Positions 40,752-44,417 of a stretch of 44,417 bases of DNA are shown in pieces. The DNA comes from Candidatus Aminicenantota bacterium. Its GTDB lineage: Bacteria > Acidobacteriota > Aminicenantia > Aminicenantales > Aminicenantaceae. Location: the NCBI GenBank assembly GCA_020348385.1, contig CP070750.1, positions 1,437,141 through 1,481,557 on the forward strand, read 5' to 3'. Position numbers and translations under genes: made by a program. Positions within the stretch are counted from its first letter, which is position 1. Every line of letters starts with the position of its first letter. Below the pieces are notes generated by a model. That model made no database searches, was not told the origin of the DNA, and saw nothing but the letters and a program-made list of their open reading frames with translations.

Positions 40752-42035
40752 ATGAGAAAGAAAATAGGAATGATTTCCATCGTGCTGATTGTCATTGTTT
40801 TGATGACGGGACCTGTTTATTCTGATGTTTTTCCTAATCAAGGCCGCATCAAAAGGCTCACTCACTCTGGAAATAATACCGTTCACTATCCCTGTTTGAG
40901 TGAGGATGGAAAATGGATGCTGTATGTGTTGGAGATCAGCAACGGTGAGGAAATCACCAAGTCCATCAGGCTGATGAACATCGATACGGGAAAAGAAACT
41001 GAACTTTTTCGAGATAAAAGCAAGATGGCCCAAGAACCCTACGAAAACATATCACTCCTTATCGGTACAAAACCTCCGGTATTATCGGGCGATGGCCGTG
41101 TGGCCTTCTTTGTCCTGAGCTTGGATAAGCCCGAAAACATCCTGGATCACTATCTGGCTATGATCAACACGGACGGCACTGGATTCAGAGTTTTTTCTTT
41201 CCCGATAGAAGATCTTCAAGGAAAAGACTGGAAAACTCTTGATTTTAAAGGAAATGAATGGGAAAGGATTTCCCAATTTGCTGTGAGTTTCGATGGAGGC
41301 CATGTGGCTTGTGTGATGAAGGGACATTTAGGGCCTGTTCGCTATGGAAATGCGAGCGCCATTATCATGATCAACACCCGAAATGAAGAGAAAAAAACGA
41401 TCTTTGCGCCAGAATTCACTGGGAAGCAATGGGAATGGACGAGTCATCCCTCCCGGCCACTTCTTGGAGGGGGCTGGGCCTTTGGCATAAATGGTTCAGG
41501 AGACAGGATCCTGTTTGGCGCCCAATCTTCGGATGATAATCTCGATTACGACCTGTATCTGGCAGATCGGGAAGGAACCCAAGTCAAACAGCTAACCAAT
41601 TTTCATGACCGCTGGGTCAGCCTTGCTGAATTAAGCCAAGATGGCAAAAAAGTCGTGTTTTACTACACAGGGAAGAAAAAGCAAGGAATCGGGACATACA
41701 TCGTCAATTTGGATGGGGGTGAGATCGCCTATCTCCATTCTTCTATCTCTCCGAAGGTTGAATTTTTCGATTTGACCGGGAACGGTAAGTATATCCTTTA
41801 TAAACATATTTACGATGGTATCATTCTCAATCTCGAAACGGGCGAAGAAGGAATCGCCTTTGACAAAAACACACAGGGTTACGTCTCTGGTTTGGTTCCG
41901 ATGGATTTTCCGAGGTTTCCTGCCTTCTGGGGGCCTCATATCATGAGTGATGATGGAACCAAGATCCTGCTCGCAGGAATACCTGAAGGAAAGAAAAGCC
42001 CGGAGTTTTTTCTTTTGAGTTTCGAAACGAATTAA
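40752..42035 (+). CDS. Secreted TolB/PD40-type beta-propeller protein
   Basis: 427 residues from the ATG at 40752, with GAGGAT eight bases before; a TTG at 40737 is less likely. Signal peptide MRKKIGMISIVLIVIVLMTG, cleavage near PVYS. Repeated propeller blades: YPCLSEDGKWMLYVLEI, PPVLSGDGRVAFFVL, FAVSFDGGHVACVM, FGINGSGDRILFGAQ, LAELSQDGKKVVFYY, and HIMSDDGTKILLAG. No enzyme motif or heme site. Probably a periplasmic or surface scaffold for the neighbouring electron-transfer complexes. Confidence 0.85.
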   Translation: MRKKIGMISIVLIVIVLMTGPVYSDVFPNQGRIKRLTHSGNNTVHYPCLSEDGKWMLYVLEISNGEEITKSIRLMNIDTGKETELFRDKSKMAQEPYENISLLIGTKPPVLSGDGRVAFFVLSLDKPENILDHYLAMINTDGTGFRVFSFPIEDLQGKDWKTLDFKGNEWERISQFAVSFDGGHVACVMKGHLGPVRYGNASAIIMINTRNEEKKTIFAPEFTGKQWEWTSHPSRPLLGGGWAFGINGSGDRILFGAQSSDDNLDYDLYLADREGTQVKQLTNFHDRWVSLAELSQDGKKVVFYYTGKKKQGIGTYIVNLDGGEIAYLHSSISPKVEFFDLTGNGKYILYKHIYDGIILNLETGEEGIAFDKNTQGYVSGLVPMDFPRFPAFWGPHIMSDDGTKILLAGIPEGKKSPEFFLLSFETN

Positions 42036-42044
42036 AAAAAACAC

Positions 42045-42593
42045 ATGGCAAGATTCAAATACAAAAAACGATTCTGGATGATGCTTTCTGTTTTGTTTTT
42101 GGTCGCCCTGATAGTCGGAGGTGGGGGCATCGGGTATTTTGTGCATTATTCCGCAACTAACCAACGGGTATGTGCCCAATGCCATCCTGAACTTGTCCAG
42201 TTGTGGGAAAATTCAAAAGGCCATCCATCCCATTCGACATCATGTTTCCAGTGCCACTCTAAACATTTCGTTCCTCCCGAGTATTTAGCCGACGATTCCC
42301 TCACTTCACAGAGGTGTTTGGACTGTCACGAAGATGTGCTGGAACTGGGGTATAACATCAAAAAGAAAATTATACAATACAATCACAGGATACACCGACA
42401 GGAAGGATTGGAATGTGTCGAATGTCACCGTTATGCGGGACATGAATATCTATCAGGAGGGACAAACAGACCTACGATTTCAGAATGTATCCCGTGTCAC
42501 CTGAAAGAGTTCGACGGCCCGCCAAAAAACCAAGAATGTCTTAACTGTCATCAGGTGATGCTGGCTCCGGGGAGGATGTGGAAGAATGATTAA
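42045..42593 (+). CDS. NapC/NrfH-like membrane-anchored hexaheme cytochrome
   Basis: 182 residues. N-terminal membrane helix (about 11-33), then six CxxCH motifs: CAQCH, CFQCH, CLDCH, CVECH, CIPCH and CLNCH. NapC/NrfH proteins usually have four or five hemes. It would take electrons from quinol or from the HdrD-like partner to periplasmic acceptors. Overlaps the next gene by eight bases. Confidence 0.9.
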   Translation: MARFKYKKRFWMMLSVLFLVALIVGGGGIGYFVHYSATNQRVCAQCHPELVQLWENSKGHPSHSTSCFQCHSKHFVPPEYLADDSLTSQRCLDCHEDVLELGYNIKKKIIQYNHRIHRQEGLECVECHRYAGHEYLSGGTNRPTISECIPCHLKEFDGPPKNQECLNCHQVMLAPGRMWKND

Positions 42594-44417
42594 AGCCTTT
42601 GACATCCTGTTCGTCCTCCTTTCTCTCGCTGTTTTCGCCTACGGAGCTAAAAAACGGTTTCGCTTGTGGAAAATCGGCCAACAGGACTCCAGGTCGGACA
42701 ACTTCGGAAAAAGACTCAAATCTTTTCTTTCGGAAGGGATTTTCCATGGCAGGATCTTGAAAGATTTTTATCCCGGTCTTATCCATTTGTTTATATTTAT
42801 CGGTTTTATCGTTCCCTTTGTGATCATTGCGATCGTCCAGTTCATGTTCACCCTCCCCACTCCCCTAGCCAAGTTTCTCTCTCTCTTTTTGGACCTTGTG
42901 GCTCTTTTCGGAATAGGCTCGGTGATCCTTGCCTTTTACCGCAGATATATAACCCGGCCATCCCGATTGGATAACCAGCTCGACGATTTCATTTGCCTGG
43001 CTTCGCTTTTGCTTATTTTCAGCACGGGCTTAATCATGGAGAGTTTTCGTCTTTCGGTCATCGGAAAAGACATCCAAACATGGGCCCCGATAGGAAAAGG
43101 ACTGGCCTCGCTGATCCATACATTCGGTATGAGTGTTGCAACCAAAGGTTTTCTGACGATGTTTTTTTTTCGCATCCACTTTTTTCTTGTCCTCAGCTTC
43201 ATCGCTTATATCCCGTATTCCAAACTTTTTCACATTGTCAGCTCTCCGTTGAACATGATCTTCAGATCGTTGAAATCTAAAGGGGCACTTTCCCATATGG
43301 ATTTGGAAGATGAGGAAGCGGAAAGTTTTGGGGTTATGAAGATAAATGAATTCACTTGGAAACAGCTCCTCGATTTGGATGCCTGTACAAGATGCGGGAG
43401 ATGCCAGGACCATTGTCCTGCTCATCTCACAGAAAAACCGCTCTCCCCCAAAGATATCATCCTGGATTTAAAAAACCACCTGCACAAACAACGGAAAAAA
43501 GCTGATGAATCCCCAGCTCTGGTCGGTAATGTTATCCAGGAAGACACGCTTTGGGCTTGCACAACCTGTCGTAACTGCATGGAACACTGCCCTGTGTACG
43601 TGGAACATGTGGATAAAATCATCGACTTGAGACGATACCAGATCCTGATGGAGAGCAAATTTCCCGAAGAGTTGATGGAAGCATTCCGAGGCTTGGAGAA
43701 AAATTCAAATCCTTGGGGCTTAGGTTTCGACGCCCGTATGGATTGGATTGAAGAGCTGGATGTACCGGTACTATCCGAGATGGAGGGAATAGAGATCGAC
43801 TATCTATTTTTTGTGGGGTGCATCCGTTCCTATGATGACCGCAATAAAAAAGTAGCTAAGGCCATGGCTCGGATTCTCAACCATCTCGGCATAAATTTCG
43901 CCATCCTCGGGATGGAGGAGGGATGTTGCGGAGATCCGGCAAGGCGCGTCGGCAACGAATACCTTTACCAGATTCTGGCCCAGACTAACATCGAGACATT
44001 TAACAGGTATAAAATCGACAAAATATTGACAACCTGCCCCCACTGTTACAACACCATCAAAAATGAATATCCCCAAATGGGATATTCTTGCGAGGTGAAA
44101 CATCATGCAGAATTTTTTTCCGAACTCATAGGATCGGGCCGATTGAAAATTGATCGGGCCATCCCCAAAAAATTGACCTATCACGATCCTTGTTATTTGG
44201 GAAGATATAACGGAATGTACAAAGCGCCTCGAGAAGTGCTCCAGGCCATACCATCCTTGGATATCCGAGAAATGGAGCGCTCTGGAAAGAAATCCTTTTG
44301 TTGCGGCGCGGGAGGGGGATGGATGTGGATGGACGAGAAAATCGGTAAAAGGATCAACATCCAGAGGTTGGAAGATGCTCTCTCCATAGATCCCGATGGG
44401 ATTGCCACAGCATGTCC
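42586..44417 (+). CDS. NarI-HdrD-like fusion: membrane heme b/quinone domain plus iron-sulfur CCG domains (3' end outside window)
   Basis: The frame is open for 610 codons from the ATG at 42586 (GGAGGA upstream) to the window edge. Residues 1-210 have about five membrane helices with His residues as in NarI/DsrM. Two 4Fe-4S motifs: CTRCGRCQDHCP (about 267) and CTTCRNCMEHCP (about 326). Two cysteine-rich CCG domains: FFVGCIR with EEGCCGD (411-447) and DPCYLGRY with SFCCGAG (532-574). This is the DsrMK/HdrDE architecture in one polypeptide; it would couple quinol to a thiol/disulfide or other iron-sulfur reaction on the cytoplasmic side. Confidence 0.9.
   Translation, partial: MIKAFDILFVLLSLAVFAYGAKKRFRLWKIGQQDSRSDNFGKRLKSFLSEGIFHGRILKDFYPGLIHLFIFIGFIVPFVIIAIVQFMFTLPTPLAKFLSLFLDLVALFGIGSVILAFYRRYITRPSRLDNQLDDFICLASLLLIFSTGLIMESFRLSVIGKDIQTWAPIGKGLASLIHTFGMSVATKGFLTMFFFRIHFFLVLSFIAYIPYSKLFHIVSSPLNMIFRSLKSKGALSHMDLEDEEAESFGVMKINEFTWKQLLDLDACTRCGRCQDHCPAHLTEKPLSPKDIILDLKNHLHKQRKKADESPALVGNVIQEDTLWACTTCRNCMEHCPVYVEHVDKIIDLRRYQILMESKFPEELMEAFRGLEKNSNPWGLGFDARMDWIEELDVPVLSEMEGIEIDYLFFVGCIRSYDDRNKKVAKAMARILNHLGINFAILGMEEGCCGDPARRVGNEYLYQILAQTNIETFNRYKIDKILTTCPHCYNTIKNEYPQMGYSCEVKHHAEFFSELIGSGRLKIDRAIPKKLTYHDPCYLGRYNGMYKAPREVLQAIPSLDIREMERSGKKSFCCGAGGGWMWMDEKIGKRINIQRLEDALSIDPDGIATAC

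Overview
The window looks like a chromosomal segment of an anaerobic, moderately AT-rich bacterium. The closest fit is an Acidobacteriota/Aminicenantes-type genome. Support comes from ATPase-less, duplicated MacB/FtsX permeases with N-terminal 'permease prefix' domains next to PadR regulators, a small HTH protein of the WKEIADYLGR/CRRWEHELGLP type common in that group, a superoxide reductase, and HdrD-like and multiheme-cytochrome respiratory genes. The lineage call is inference; there is no rRNA gene and no unambiguous marker. I found no tRNA, rRNA, CRISPR array, transposase or prophage gene.

Region 1 (1-15109, mostly minus strand) is an efflux/envelope cluster. It holds four large permeases (one cut by the window edge), three PadR regulators, one LolD/MacB-type ATPase, one MacA/HlyD-type adaptor and one small unknown protein. 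Two islands on the plus strand interrupt it: a secreted glutaminyl cyclase (4336-5151), and an ArsR regulator with a Cys/Met-rich winged-helix protein plus a small HTH protein (8247-9549).

Region 2 (15110-18120) encodes an NtrC-type sigma-54 response regulator and its NtrY-like kinase. Between the regulator and the divergent adaptor operon lie two opposed -24/-12 promoters around a pair of dyads. The same pair of dyads, with the same spacing, recurs at 4257-4294 upstream of a -24/-12 promoter for the first PadR-permease operon. I infer that this two-component system controls at least two arms of the efflux cluster.

Region 3 (18124-22850) holds a beta-CASP RNA metallohydrolase with two small membrane proteins in one minus-strand operon, a secreted alpha/beta hydrolase, a superoxide reductase with its own -24/-12 promoter and a 20-bp palindrome in enhancer position, and a 59-residue four-cysteine protein.

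Region 4 (22970-31304, minus) is a tightly coupled complex I operon, nuoA-B-C-D-E-F-G-H-I, followed by an overlapping metallo-beta-lactamase-fold hydrolase. The proton-pumping subunits nuoJKLMN are absent from it.

Region 5 (31470-35675) holds a large alkaline-phosphatase/sulfatase-superfamily lipoprotein-like enzyme and a solitary dihydrolipoamide dehydrogenase.

Region 6 (36104-44417, plus) looks like one respiratory operon: membrane-anchored heptaheme cytochrome, four-cluster ferredoxin, NrfD-type quinone-site protein, Tat-exported molybdopterin-family protein, secreted beta-propeller, hexaheme cytochrome, and a NarI-HdrD-like fusion that runs off the window. The first four form a CISM/Qrc-like module and the last two a quinol/thiol-disulfide-type electron-transfer module.
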